Shown here piece by piece: positions 1-7,044 of a stretch of 9,919 nt of DNA. The translations under genes were made by a program, and so were the position numbers. A model generated the notes under the pieces. That model saw nothing but the letters and a program-made list of their open reading frames with translations. It had not been told where the DNA came from and did no database searches. Each line of letters opens with the position of its first letter. Within the stretch, counting starts at the first letter, position 1. The stretch lies in NCBI GenBank assembly GCA_013138675.1, contig WTCH01000202.1, positions 1 through 9,919 of the forward strand. The letters are read 5' to 3'. This DNA comes from Woeseiaceae bacterium. Lineage in GTDB: Bacteria; Pseudomonadota; Gammaproteobacteria; Steroidobacterales; Woeseiaceae.

Positions 1-515
1 CACCGAAGTGCGACAGCATGACTTCAATACACCGTCGTCCCGATTACCGCGGCGCGCAGGCGACCGTCGACAAGATGATGGCCCTCGCAAACGACGGCAA
101 GGTCGACCCGATCATCGGCAAGGTGTCGGGGTACGAGTCGGATAACGATGGCATCACGGCCATCAAGGTCGCGGTCGATGACGAAGAACGTGTCGTGCCT
201 TGTGACACCGTCCTGGCGTTTTACGGTCTGGCGCCGAAGCTCGGCCCCATCGCCGAATGGGGGCTCGACATCAACCGCAAAACGATCAATGTCGATACCG
301 AGAAGTTCGAGACCAGCACCCCCGGTATTTACGCCGTTGGGGACATCAACTTCTATCCCGGCAAGAAGAAGCTCATCCTGAGTGGCTTCCATGAAGCCGC
401 GTTAGCCGCTTTTGCTGCCAAGGAACGAATCGAGCCAGAGAAGAAGGTCCGTTTACAGTACACGACAACGAGTCCGCTCATGCATGAGCGGCTCGGTATC
501 GCAGAGGACGACTAA
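1..515 (+). CDS. Ferredoxin--NADP reductase-like FAD flavoprotein (type 2, thioredoxin-reductase fold), 3' part only
   Basis: The reading frame is open from base 3, so the gene starts left of the window; the ATG at 18 is internal. About 170 C-terminal residues are visible. IHRRPDYRG, just after the edge, matches the HRR...R segment that binds the 2'-phosphate of NADPH in thioredoxin-reductase-like proteins. GIYAVGDINFYPGKKKL (about bases 330-373) is the C-terminal FAD-binding motif with its Asp, followed by LSGFHEAALAA. The form GDI..YPGK..L.SGF is characteristic of type 2 ferredoxin--NADP reductases (YumC type), not of true thioredoxin reductases; their redox CxxC would lie in the missing part, so this cannot be tested directly. 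The expected role is cytoplasmic electron transfer between NADPH and ferredoxin or flavodoxin. The TAA at 513-515 overlaps the stop codon of the convergent pyruvate kinase gene. Confidence 0.8.
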   Translation, partial: PKCDSMTSIHRRPDYRGAQATVDKMMALANDGKVDPIIGKVSGYESDNDGITAIKVAVDDEERVVPCDTVLAFYGLAPKLGPIAEWGLDINRKTINVDTEKFETSTPGIYAVGDINFYPGKKKLILSGFHEAALAAFAAKERIEPEKKVRLQYTTTSPLMHERLGIAEDD

Positions 516-2206
516 GACGCGTCTTCGTCTCCCGCGAAACCCAGCCTGCTGAGCCTCGCTGATGTCTTGTATTGACGGGCCTGCATGCGCCGCAGGATAT
601 CGTCCAGCATGCGAATTGCGGCCAGGATGTGTGGACCCTTGTTTAACATTACACAGTCCGCACGCTGCGACATCGCAGCATCCGATACCTCCGCCCGGGA
701 TGCCAGCCCTTTCTTGGCTTTGTGTTCAAGAACCTGCGTCGCCCAAATGACGGGCACCTCGGCAGCCTCGCAATACCAGAGAATATCCTCCTGTAACTCG
801 GCAAGCCGTTCCCAACCGCACTCAATGGCAAGGTCACCCCGTGCGATCATCACCGCAATCGGATAGCGACGCATAGCCGTCAGCAGCAGTTTCGGCAGGT
901 TCTTGAAACCCTTTTTTGTTTCGATCTTGACGATAAGACCGATGTCACCTGCGCCCAATCTGTCTAATTCGTCTTGCAGCGCAATAATATCGGTCGGGCG
1001 ACGCACAAAGGACAAGCTAACGGCATCGGCATGCCGAATAACAAACTTGAGATTGTTCTTGTCGGCATTTGTCAGCCCGGGCAGGCGAATGTCACTGTCC
1101 GGGAAATTTATGCCCCGGTCGGCTCGCAGCCTGCTGCCTGTGGGTTTGGCCTTTGTGATCTCGATCTCGAGATGTTCGTCTTCTATCGCCTGTACAACGC
1201 CTGAGATCTTGCCGTCGTTTATCGATATTCGATCACCCGCTGACACAAACTCGAACGCCTCTGGCTGCCGGCAGGAGATGTGGGCAGGCTCGATTATTTC
1301 CCCGTCATCATCGTCGACAGCCGGTGCGCCGGGAATAGAGTCTCGATGCAGAATCAACGTATCGCCCGGCCGCAATAGCAACGGCTGTTCGATCATCGGT
1401 AACTCACCGACCCGATAGCTCAACTTTTCGCCTTCTTCCCTGCGGCACAGACGCAGTTTGGTGCCTGTCGCAAAGTAAGCGCCCTTGAACAACTCGACAA
1501 CGAGACCCTTGTCGTCCTTGTCAATGACACTCAGTCGACGCTTCTTGCCGCGTGTATCTTTGAAACGAATCTCATCACCTGGGTGGGCGTACTCAATGCA
1601 GTCACGAGGCACCGGAACAATAGCCACCTTTGTACCCTGCCAAACAACGTCGTCCGGAATCAGGCGGATGCGACGCGGCGCGATGATGCGTCCCATTGGG
1701 TCTCGTCGCGGCCTGATGCGGGTCACACGAGGACCGGGACGCAGCTCACCCGTGCGGATTTTTGGTCCCGCAAGATCCATGACGATCTTGCAGGGCATCG
1801 CTGAAATCTGGCTTGCCTGCCGGATGTTTCTGATCATTGCTTCCCAGGCCTGCTCGTCGTCGCGCGCGCAGTTGATTCGGGCAACGTTCATTCCTGCATC
1901 CAGCATCTCCGCAACCAGTGACTTGTTGTCGGCTGCTTCGGACGGCATGGTCACCATGATGCTGACATCGCGGCCCTGTGGACGCTCTCCCAGAATGGCC
2001 GTCTTATGCCTGTCGGCGACAGGATTTGCGGGATTCAGCGCACCAGTATCCTCTTGACGCACTGCGAGGTAACGGATCAGGGTCCTGGCACTCTCCTGCA
2101 GGTCCGGATGCACTGCAGACAGGTTTTCTGCATACCTTGACTCGAACTCGGCAGCACGCTCGCGAACTGCCGCGAGTTGGCTTTTTTGACGCTCGATATC
2201 GACCAT
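512..2206 (-). CDS. Pyruvate kinase-family protein, divergent, without the C-terminal allosteric domain
   Basis: This 564-residue protein keeps the pyruvate kinase (PEP + ADP to pyruvate + ATP) barrel motifs: NVARINCARD (about 107-116), DLAGPKIRTG (144-153), INDGKISG (329-336), VKIETKKG with the catalytic Lys (about 427), ARGDLAIE with the metal-binding Asp (about 458), and VIWATQVLE (about 486-494). Three things depart from the usual enzyme. About 80 extra N-terminal residues are helical and charged. The stretch holding domain B (between IRTG and INDG) is about 70 residues longer than in rabbit muscle enzyme. The protein stops about 25 residues after MLNKG, so domain C, which binds allosteric effectors, is absent. 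The Glu of the usual GPEIRTG is Lys here, the signature of potassium-independent enzymes. The start at 2206 is chosen because GGGAGG lies 6 bases upstream; a GTG at 2269 in frame lacks such a site. Kinase activity is likely but unproven. It lies 86 bases downstream of the cysteine synthase gene. Confidence 0.85.
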   Translation of the reverse strand: MVDIERQKSQLAAVRERAAEFESRYAENLSAVHPDLQESARTLIRYLAVRQEDTGALNPANPVADRHKTAILGERPQGRDVSIMVTMPSEAADNKSLVAEMLDAGMNVARINCARDDEQAWEAMIRNIRQASQISAMPCKIVMDLAGPKIRTGELRPGPRVTRIRPRRDPMGRIIAPRRIRLIPDDVVWQGTKVAIVPVPRDCIEYAHPGDEIRFKDTRGKKRRLSVIDKDDKGLVVELFKGAYFATGTKLRLCRREEGEKLSYRVGELPMIEQPLLLRPGDTLILHRDSIPGAPAVDDDDGEIIEPAHISCRQPEAFEFVSAGDRISINDGKISGVVQAIEDEHLEIEITKAKPTGSRLRADRGINFPDSDIRLPGLTNADKNNLKFVIRHADAVSLSFVRRPTDIIALQDELDRLGAGDIGLIVKIETKKGFKNLPKLLLTAMRRYPIAVMIARGDLAIECGWERLAELQEDILWYCEAAEVPVIWATQVLEHKAKKGLASRAEVSDAAMSQRADCVMLNKGPHILAAIRMLDDILRRMQARQYKTSARLSRLGFAGDEDAS

Positions 2207-2212
2207 AGTCGG

Positions 2213-2218
2213 CCTCCC
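2213..2218 (-). promoter_or_regulatory. Shine-Dalgarno site fixing the pyruvate kinase start
   Basis: Read on the minus strand this is GGGAGG, with CCGACT as a 6-base spacer before the ATG at 2206. It supports that start over the in-frame GTG at 2269, which would add 21 residues with no match to the family. Confidence 0.65.
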
Positions 2219-2292
2219 GCAAACCCCGTTGTAGAGCATTTTTCGGGCGGAGGCACTTATGGATTCCACCTACTCGACGGCGGCAGCCGGAG

Positions 2293-3273
2293 TCAGAGGT
2301 ATTTGGCGTACGCGCTGATGTACTTGGCCGAGTTGTCAGCCGATATGAGTACGGCCTTGCCGCTCTTCGGCAGGTGCGAATGCAGCGCAGCGTGCAATAC
2401 GGCACCCGTCGTTGGCCCCACCATGATGCCGTCCTTACGCGCGACCTCGATACCCGCCTTGTAGGCCTCTTCATCGGTCACAGAAATGAGGTCATCCAGT
2501 AGATCGCGATCGAGAATGGTCGGGAAGTGCTCATCGGGGAGTCCGGTGATGCGCTTCAGGCCCGACAGGTTGTGGTGGCGCGTGGCGGGCTCGACGCCGA
2601 TAACCTTGATGTTCGGATTCTGTTCCTTGAGGAAACGACCGACACCGCTGATCGTTCCACCGGTCCCAATGCCCGCGAAGAACGTATCGATTTCACCATT
2701 GGTCTGCTTCCAGATCTCCGGTCCCGTCGTCCGGTAATGCGCCTCGACATTGAGTTCGCTTTCGTACTGGTTGGGACTGACGTACTTGCCGTTATAGGCC
2801 TCACTCTCGACCATGCTCTTAACGACACCACGCGCACCTTCGGACGGGAACAACGGGCACAACTCGTCCTCGACCTCGATCAGTTCGGCACCAAGGAAAC
2901 GCAACATCGCTTTCTTTTCTTCGGGTGTCCCGCTCGGGACCGCGATTTCGATCGGCGTGCCCTGCGCATTCGCCATGGCCGCGAGCGCGATTCCGGTGTT
3001 GCCGGCCGAAGGTTCGACGAGCGCCTGGCCCGAGTCGAGTTGCAGCCCGCGCAGCATGTACAGCGCGGTGCGGTCCTTGATCGAGCCGAACGGGTTCATG
3101 CCCTCAAGCTTGAGCAGGACCTCGTATTCTTCATGAGGATTGATCCGCCGACTCAGACGAACCATCGGCGTCGGATTGTGGAGGCTCGGCGCCAGGTCGA
3201 CGATGCTGTCGTATACCTGATCTGCCGGATCAGACACCGATTTGCGAGAAAAATATTCAAGTGCTACGCCCAT
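2293..3273 (-). CDS. cysM: PLP-dependent cysteine synthase (CysM / O-phosphoserine sulfhydrylase-like)
   Basis: This is a full-length 326-residue fold type II PLP enzyme. FGSIKDRTA carries the Schiff-base Lys66; PSAGNTGIALA (88-98) is the substrate carboxylate loop; GIGTGGTISG (201-210) is the PLP phosphate cradle; GIMVGPTTGAVLHAAL (282-297) supplies the residue contacting the pyridine nitrogen. The family makes cysteine from O-acetylserine or O-phosphoserine and sulfide or a sulfur carrier. NPFGSIKDR and GAVLHAAL look closer to CysM-type proteins such as mycobacterial CysM than to CysK. The loop reads SAGNTG where most members have TSGNTG, so the usual Ser is Ala. No regulatory CBS domains follow, so cystathionine beta-synthase is less likely. 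The start at 3273 has no strong Shine-Dalgarno, but the motif spacing fits. It lies between the transglycosylase and pyruvate kinase genes on the same strand. Which acyl donor it uses is not visible. Confidence 0.85.
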   Translation of the reverse strand: MGVALEYFSRKSVSDPADQVYDSIVDLAPSLHNPTPMVRLSRRINPHEEYEVLLKLEGMNPFGSIKDRTALYMLRGLQLDSGQALVEPSAGNTGIALAAMANAQGTPIEIAVPSGTPEEKKAMLRFLGAELIEVEDELCPLFPSEGARGVVKSMVESEAYNGKYVSPNQYESELNVEAHYRTTGPEIWKQTNGEIDTFFAGIGTGGTISGVGRFLKEQNPNIKVIGVEPATRHHNLSGLKRITGLPDEHFPTILDRDLLDDLISVTDEEAYKAGIEVARKDGIMVGPTTGAVLHAALHSHLPKSGKAVLISADNSAKYISAYAKYL

Positions 3274-3350
3274 GTGCCACAGTCTATGGACGACGCGGCC
3301 ATAAGCAATGATTCACAAAGGCTAACTAGCTATGCTGTTATTCCCTGAGG

Positions 3351-4910
3351 TTATAAGCATTCCGTCAGTATTTCACCGTGACGCTGCGAGCGAATGTCGC
3401 TGCGCTCACTGATGACCTGGTAGCCGGCGTAGTATTTGAAAATATTACTGACGTAAGTGACGGTTTCGCGTCCGATTCGACGCGCCGCGATGATCTCAAC
3501 GTTATTGAACCAGATGTTCGGGTCATAGCCATTTTCTTTGGCCTCGCGCCGCAGCCGTGCGACCTTGGCCGGGCCCGCGTTATATGCCGCCAGGGTCAGG
3601 AGCCACTGATTCAGGTCGTCAATTCCCTCATCACTGAAATAGCGATCGGCCAGGAAGCGCATGTACTTGGCGCCCGCATGAATGTTGTTGTCGACAGTAC
3701 TAATGTCGTCAATGCCGACGTTGCGATCGGCAGCCGTTGATGGCTTGATCTGCATGACACCAATCGCGCCGGCGGGACTGCGCCGGTCCTGCCGCAATCC
3801 GGATTCCTGGAAGCCCTGTGCCGCCAGCATGAGCCAGTCAAAATCGAATCGCTCGCCATAGTCCTGAAACACGCGGGCCAGCTCTTCTATTTTTTGGGTG
3901 TTTTGTCCGGAGTTCGCGCAACGCACACGTGATGCGTCCTTCAGGTAGCGATTGAACGTATCGTTGCCGATCATGCTGCCCTTGCCATACTTGCGAAGGA
4001 ACTGGTTGATGACCTTCAGCAATTCAGGCGTGTCCTTGCGGGTGGCCCAGGCGATAGAGCCTCCTTCATTGATGACCAGGTCTTCACGGACCGTGATCTC
4101 GGGGAAGACGCCGGCCCAAAAGCGCGCCTTGTAGTCGTCCAGTACAGTCATGCCGATCATTCCGGCGTTGACCACTTCAAGCAGATCCTCAGCCTCGAGG
4201 AGTTCATCCGCGCGCTTGATGCGCGGCGCCTCGACTCCGGCCTCCTCCATTGTCGCGCCCAGTCGTTGCAGGTGCTCGAAATAGCTACTGGACAGTCTAA
4301 CAGTGATCTCCAGCCCTGCAAGATTATCAAGTGTTGCGATTTCGGGTGCGGCGGGACCGGTTACGATGACCTCGTTGATGCCAGTCAGAAGTGGCCGACT
4401 GAAATTAAATTCAATGGATCGTGCTTCCGTCGGCGTTAGATCCGCCGCTACGAAATCCGCGTGGCCCTTGAGCAGTGCCGGTAATAACTCATCACGACTG
4501 ACCGGTACGACGACTACGTAGACCTTGATGTTGCGGCGACCGAGTTGCTCGTTGATGTAAGTCTCGAATCGCTGCACGAGTTCGTAGACAGCGCCTTTTG
4601 GCTGGCCGTCGTCATAATAGAACTGATACCCGCCATACGGCACCAGCACGCGGATCACGCGCCGCTCAATCAAGTCTTCGTAGTCGCCCTTCCAGGGCGT
4701 CCAGATCGCCGAGAAGGGCATCGGCAGAAGCTCGCCCGTGGATGGGTTGACTGGCGCCTCTTCCGCGGACTCGGATTCCTCGACTACCGGCGCCTCGGCT
4801 ACCTCCTCGACAACGGGCTCTGTTGCTTGTTGCTCCGGCTCGTCCGCCTCGCAACCTGAGAAAACAATAAGGGCGACGAATATCGACAGACAATTCTGAA
4901 TTCGTGTCAT
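3351..4910 (-). CDS. MltF-like membrane-bound lytic transglycosylase lipoprotein
   Basis: This 519-residue protein has the two-domain order of MltF. Residues 1-20 form a lipoprotein signal ending in FSGC, so Cys20 should be lipidated, although Phe at -3 is unusual for a lipobox. Residues 21-57 are a Glu/Pro/Val-rich linker with PVVEE-type repeats. Residues about 80-325 resemble a family 3 periplasmic solute-binding domain (IRVLVPYGGYQFYYDDGQPKG, then GHADFVAADLTPTEAR). Residues about 345-500 are the SLT domain with catalytic Glu369 in AQGFQESGL, GAIGVMQIKPSTA (381-393) and LAAYNAGPAKV (440-450). The enzyme should cleave peptidoglycan between MurNAc and GlcNAc, leaving 1,6-anhydroMurNAc, from a membrane-anchored periplasmic position. 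The length is close to E. coli MltF (518 residues), but the solute-binding part and the C terminus differ, so the gene symbol is withheld. It is transcribed divergently from the cytochrome gene. Ligand binding by the first domain is inference. Confidence 0.88.
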   Translation of the reverse strand: MTRIQNCLSIFVALIVFSGCEADEPEQQATEPVVEEVAEAPVVEESESAEEAPVNPSTGELLPMPFSAIWTPWKGDYEDLIERRVIRVLVPYGGYQFYYDDGQPKGAVYELVQRFETYINEQLGRRNIKVYVVVVPVSRDELLPALLKGHADFVAADLTPTEARSIEFNFSRPLLTGINEVIVTGPAAPEIATLDNLAGLEITVRLSSSYFEHLQRLGATMEEAGVEAPRIKRADELLEAEDLLEVVNAGMIGMTVLDDYKARFWAGVFPEITVREDLVINEGGSIAWATRKDTPELLKVINQFLRKYGKGSMIGNDTFNRYLKDASRVRCANSGQNTQKIEELARVFQDYGERFDFDWLMLAAQGFQESGLRQDRRSPAGAIGVMQIKPSTAADRNVGIDDISTVDNNIHAGAKYMRFLADRYFSDEGIDDLNQWLLTLAAYNAGPAKVARLRREAKENGYDPNIWFNNVEIIAARRIGRETVTYVSNIFKYYAGYQVISERSDIRSQRHGEILTECL

Positions 4911-4946
4911 GCGGCAATTCTACTGCACATCGGGTAGGCAGATTCC

Positions 4947-4975
4947 CTTATCCAAAACTAGCCTCCATTAGACAA
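4947..4975 (-). promoter_or_regulatory. Possible sigma-70 promoter for the transglycosylase gene
   Basis: On the minus strand, TTGTCT (4970-4975) and GATAAG (4947-4952) are separated by 17 bases, each matching 4 of 6 consensus positions, and the -10 lies 36 bases upstream of the ATG at 4910. The divergent interval 4911-5041 must hold promoters for both directions. No convincing plus-strand match was found by eye. A chance match at this level is quite possible. Confidence 0.3.
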
Positions 4976-5028
4976 TACTAATATTCGGGAACCCTGATCC
5001 TGATGGGGTTTTACAACTCTCCGAACCT

Positions 5029-5033
5029 GAGGA
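5029..5033 (+). promoter_or_regulatory. Shine-Dalgarno site fixing the cytochrome b start
   Basis: GAGGA lies 8 bases before the ATG at 5042. The in-frame ATG at 5003 has only a weak GGGA upstream and would add 13 polar residues before the first membrane helix. The later start is preferred. Confidence 0.5.
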
Positions 5034-5041
5034 AACTGACT

Positions 5042-5695
5042 ATGGACCTCCTCGACTTTGCGCGTGGACCCGCACTCCAGGTCGCAGCCCTGATTTTTGT
5101 TGCCGGCCTGATCTGGCGCCTCCTTCATCTCTTCCTGACGCAGAAAAAGACCGACATCTCCGAGGCCCGTCAAAGCGGGTCGGTCGGCGGCGGTTTGCGG
5201 GCGATTTTCTCCCGGTTTCGTCACCACGAGCCATTTCGTAAAAGAACGCGCAACGGCACGATCCTGGCTTATACGATCCACATCGGGCTGGCGATTGTCG
5301 TTCTCGGCAGCGCACCGCACATATTGTTCATCGAGAGTTTTTCCGGCCTCGGCTGGTCGCCGATGCCGAACGTCGTGATCCATTTCGCGGCTGCCCTGAC
5401 GCTCGCGGCGTTGTTGACGTCGCTGGGCCGCCGGATGAGTCATCCGGTGCTGAAGATGTTGTCGAACTTCGACGACTACTTCACGTGGCTCGTCACGACA
5501 CTTCCCGTTGCTACAGGCCTGATGGCCGTCGCGCACGTGGGGGCACGCTATGAGCTGTTGCTGGCAATCCACATACTCAGCTTCAACGTATTCCTGATCT
5601 GGTTCCCGTTCGGCAAGTTAATGCACTCATTCATCGCCATTGGCTCACGCTACACGACGGGTGTTACGTTCACCCGCAGGGGGGCCAAGGTATGA
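5042..5695 (+). CDS. NarI/DsrM/HdrE-like membrane cytochrome b subunit
   Basis: The 217-residue protein shows five probable membrane helices: about 8-31, 73-97, 108-128, 146-168 and 172-198. This is the topology of the NarI superfamily, whose members pass electrons between membrane quinone and an attached iron-sulfur subunit through b hemes. In the last helix His177 and His195 are 18 residues apart within HILSFNVFLIWFPFGKLMH, the same spacing and FPF..L.H context as the heme ligands His187/His205 of E. coli NarI. His80 in IHIGL matches NarI His56; the partner position (His66) is Ser90, with His93 three residues on. Other membrane histidines are His29, His114 and His165. The loop at 34-72 is basic and probably cytoplasmic. 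The gene overlaps the next by ATGA, so the two are very likely translated together and form one complex of DsrMK or HdrDE type. Heme number and the direction of electron flow are not known. Confidence 0.8.
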   Translation: MDLLDFARGPALQVAALIFVAGLIWRLLHLFLTQKKTDISEARQSGSVGGGLRAIFSRFRHHEPFRKRTRNGTILAYTIHIGLAIVVLGSAPHILFIESFSGLGWSPMPNVVIHFAAALTLAALLTSLGRRMSHPVLKMLSNFDDYFTWLVTTLPVATGLMAVAHVGARYELLLAIHILSFNVFLIWFPFGKLMHSFIAIGSRYTTGVTFTRRGAKV

Positions 5696-7044
5696 GCAAA
5701 GTCACAGAAAAATATCCCCTCGATACCAGCGAACAACGCCTGACGGTCAAGGACCCGCACCCACGTCACGATACGCAAGGCGACATGGATGAACATGAGC
5801 GCCTGCGACGCGCGATGGCGAATTTTGCCAAGAACATGAACCGCACGACGGCAACCTACATGGAAGCCTGCGTCCATTGCGGTCAATGCGCTGAAGCCTG
5901 TCACTACTACGTGGCCACCGAGGATCCGAAGTACACACCGATCTGGAAGCTGGAGATTTTCAAGCAGGCCTACAAGCGCGAGACAAGCCCCTTCGGTTTC
6001 TTCTACCGGCTGTTTGGCCTCAAGCGTGACCTCTCAATCGAGCAACTCGGCGAGTGGCAGGAATTGATCTATGACTCCTGCACAATGTGTGGGCGTTGCT
6101 CACTGATCTGCCCAATGGGCATCGATATTGCGACCCTGGTCGGCCAGGCACGTCATGGCATGTTCAAGGCTGGACTCATTCCTGACGAACTGCACGAAGT
6201 TGCCCAGCGCGCGAAAGAAGAAGGCAGCCCACTTGGCGCCACTGCTTCGGTATTCGAGGACAGGGCCGAATGGATGGCCGATGAGCACGATACCGAGGTC
6301 TATGTCGACGAAGACGAGGCAGACATTCTTGTCGCGATGTCGTCCATCGAGATCATGAAGTACCCGAACGCTATTGGAGCAACGGCGAAAGTCCTGAATG
6401 CACTGGGAGAGAAGTGGACCTTCCGTACCGAAGGCTACGAGGCAACCAATTTTGGCATGATGGCCGGCAACACTGAATGGCAGAAGGCAGCCACGATGAA
6501 GCTGATCAACGCCGCCATCAACTGCGGCGCAAAACTCGTCGTACTGCCTGAGTGCGGACATGCCTACGGCGCATTGCGCTGGCAGGGAGCGGCCATGTAC
6601 GGCAAGCCGCTGCCCTTCAAGGTGCAACATATCTCTGAGTTCCTTGCTGATGTCATCAGCTCCGGGCGCCTGAAGGTCAAAAAGGTCGATCAGACGGTGA
6701 CCTTCCACGACCCCTGCCAGGTGGCACGGCGCGGCGGCGCTACGGAAGCTCCACGCGTTGTTATGGATGCCCTCGGAGTGAACCTCAAGGAGATGGCGCC
6801 AACTGGCGACTTTAATTGGTGCTGCGGCGGCGGTGGGGGTGTCGTGACAATTCACCGCGCGGACAAGCTGCGCTACAAGGTCTTCGAGCTGAAGATGGAA
6901 CAGGTCGAGGCAAGCGGTGCGGACACCGTGCTCTCAACCTGCTCTAACTGCCGGCAGAGTTATAACGACGCCAAGGAACACTTCCAGTGGGACAAGGATA
7001 TGGAGAGCCTGCTGGAACTCGTTGCGGACAATCTCGTCGAATAA
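5692..7044 (+). CDS. DsrK/HdrD-like iron-sulfur protein (two 4Fe-4S clusters plus CCG domain)
   Basis: This 450-residue soluble protein has two ferredoxin-type cluster motifs, C60-x2-C63-x2-C66-x3-C70 and C130-x2-C133-x2-C136-x3-C140, each with a last Cys typical of quinone-linked subunits. A complete cysteine-rich CCG motif follows: Cys342 in HDPCQVAR, Cys377-Cys378 in NWCCGGGGG, and C417-S-N-C420. In heterodisulfide reductase such motifs hold a noncubane 4Fe-4S centre at which disulfides are reduced. An earlier CCG-like stretch (about 210-295) keeps only Cys288 in PECGHAYGALRW, as in DsrK-like proteins. It has no membrane helix and presumably docks on the cytoplasmic side of the cytochrome encoded just upstream, whose stop codon it overlaps by ATGA; AGGGGGGCCAAGG precedes the ATG. 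The GlpC, GlcF and LutA families share this layout, but the NarI-like partner argues for DsrK/HdrD. The substrate may be a disulfide, persulfide or other two-electron partner. Confidence 0.85.
   Translation: MSKVTEKYPLDTSEQRLTVKDPHPRHDTQGDMDEHERLRRAMANFAKNMNRTTATYMEACVHCGQCAEACHYYVATEDPKYTPIWKLEIFKQAYKRETSPFGFFYRLFGLKRDLSIEQLGEWQELIYDSCTMCGRCSLICPMGIDIATLVGQARHGMFKAGLIPDELHEVAQRAKEEGSPLGATASVFEDRAEWMADEHDTEVYVDEDEADILVAMSSIEIMKYPNAIGATAKVLNALGEKWTFRTEGYEATNFGMMAGNTEWQKAATMKLINAAINCGAKLVVLPECGHAYGALRWQGAAMYGKPLPFKVQHISEFLADVISSGRLKVKKVDQTVTFHDPCQVARRGGATEAPRVVMDALGVNLKEMAPTGDFNWCCGGGGGVVTIHRADKLRYKVFELKMEQVEASGADTVLSTCSNCRQSYNDAKEHFQWDKDMESLLELVADNLVE

Noticed and set aside
24..392. Minus-strand open frame of 122 residues opposite the flavoprotein gene
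   Set aside because: The plus-strand frame encodes conserved NADP- and FAD-binding motifs; this frame has no recognisable motif and is its shadow.
1..515. Thioredoxin reductase
   Set aside because: The C-terminal GDINFYPGKKKLILSGF form fits type 2 ferredoxin--NADP reductases better. The CxxC region is not in the window, so this cannot be fully excluded.
2527..3348. Plus-strand open frame of 273 residues opposite the cysteine synthase gene
   Set aside because: The composition is Arg/Asp-rich with no motif, and the minus strand encodes a complete PLP enzyme. It is a GC-rich antisense shadow.
3274..3350. Promoter for the cysteine synthase gene
   Set aside because: Candidate -35/-10 pairs on the minus strand are weak with suboptimal spacing; nothing rises above chance by eye.
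4958..5572. Minus-strand open frame of 204 residues opposite the cytochrome gene
   Set aside because: It is rich in Arg, Gln and His with no motif, while the plus strand encodes five membrane helices and is ATGA-coupled to the next gene.
6100..6855. Minus-strand open frame of 251 residues opposite the iron-sulfur protein
   Set aside because: The plus strand holds all cluster-binding cysteines at correct spacing; the minus frame shows no domain or ribosome-binding site.
5042..7044. Complete dsrMKJOP or electron-bifurcating Hdr operon
   Set aside because: Only the M/E-like and K/D-like subunits are present. The next gene is convergent after 154 bases of repeats, and the upstream gene is divergent.
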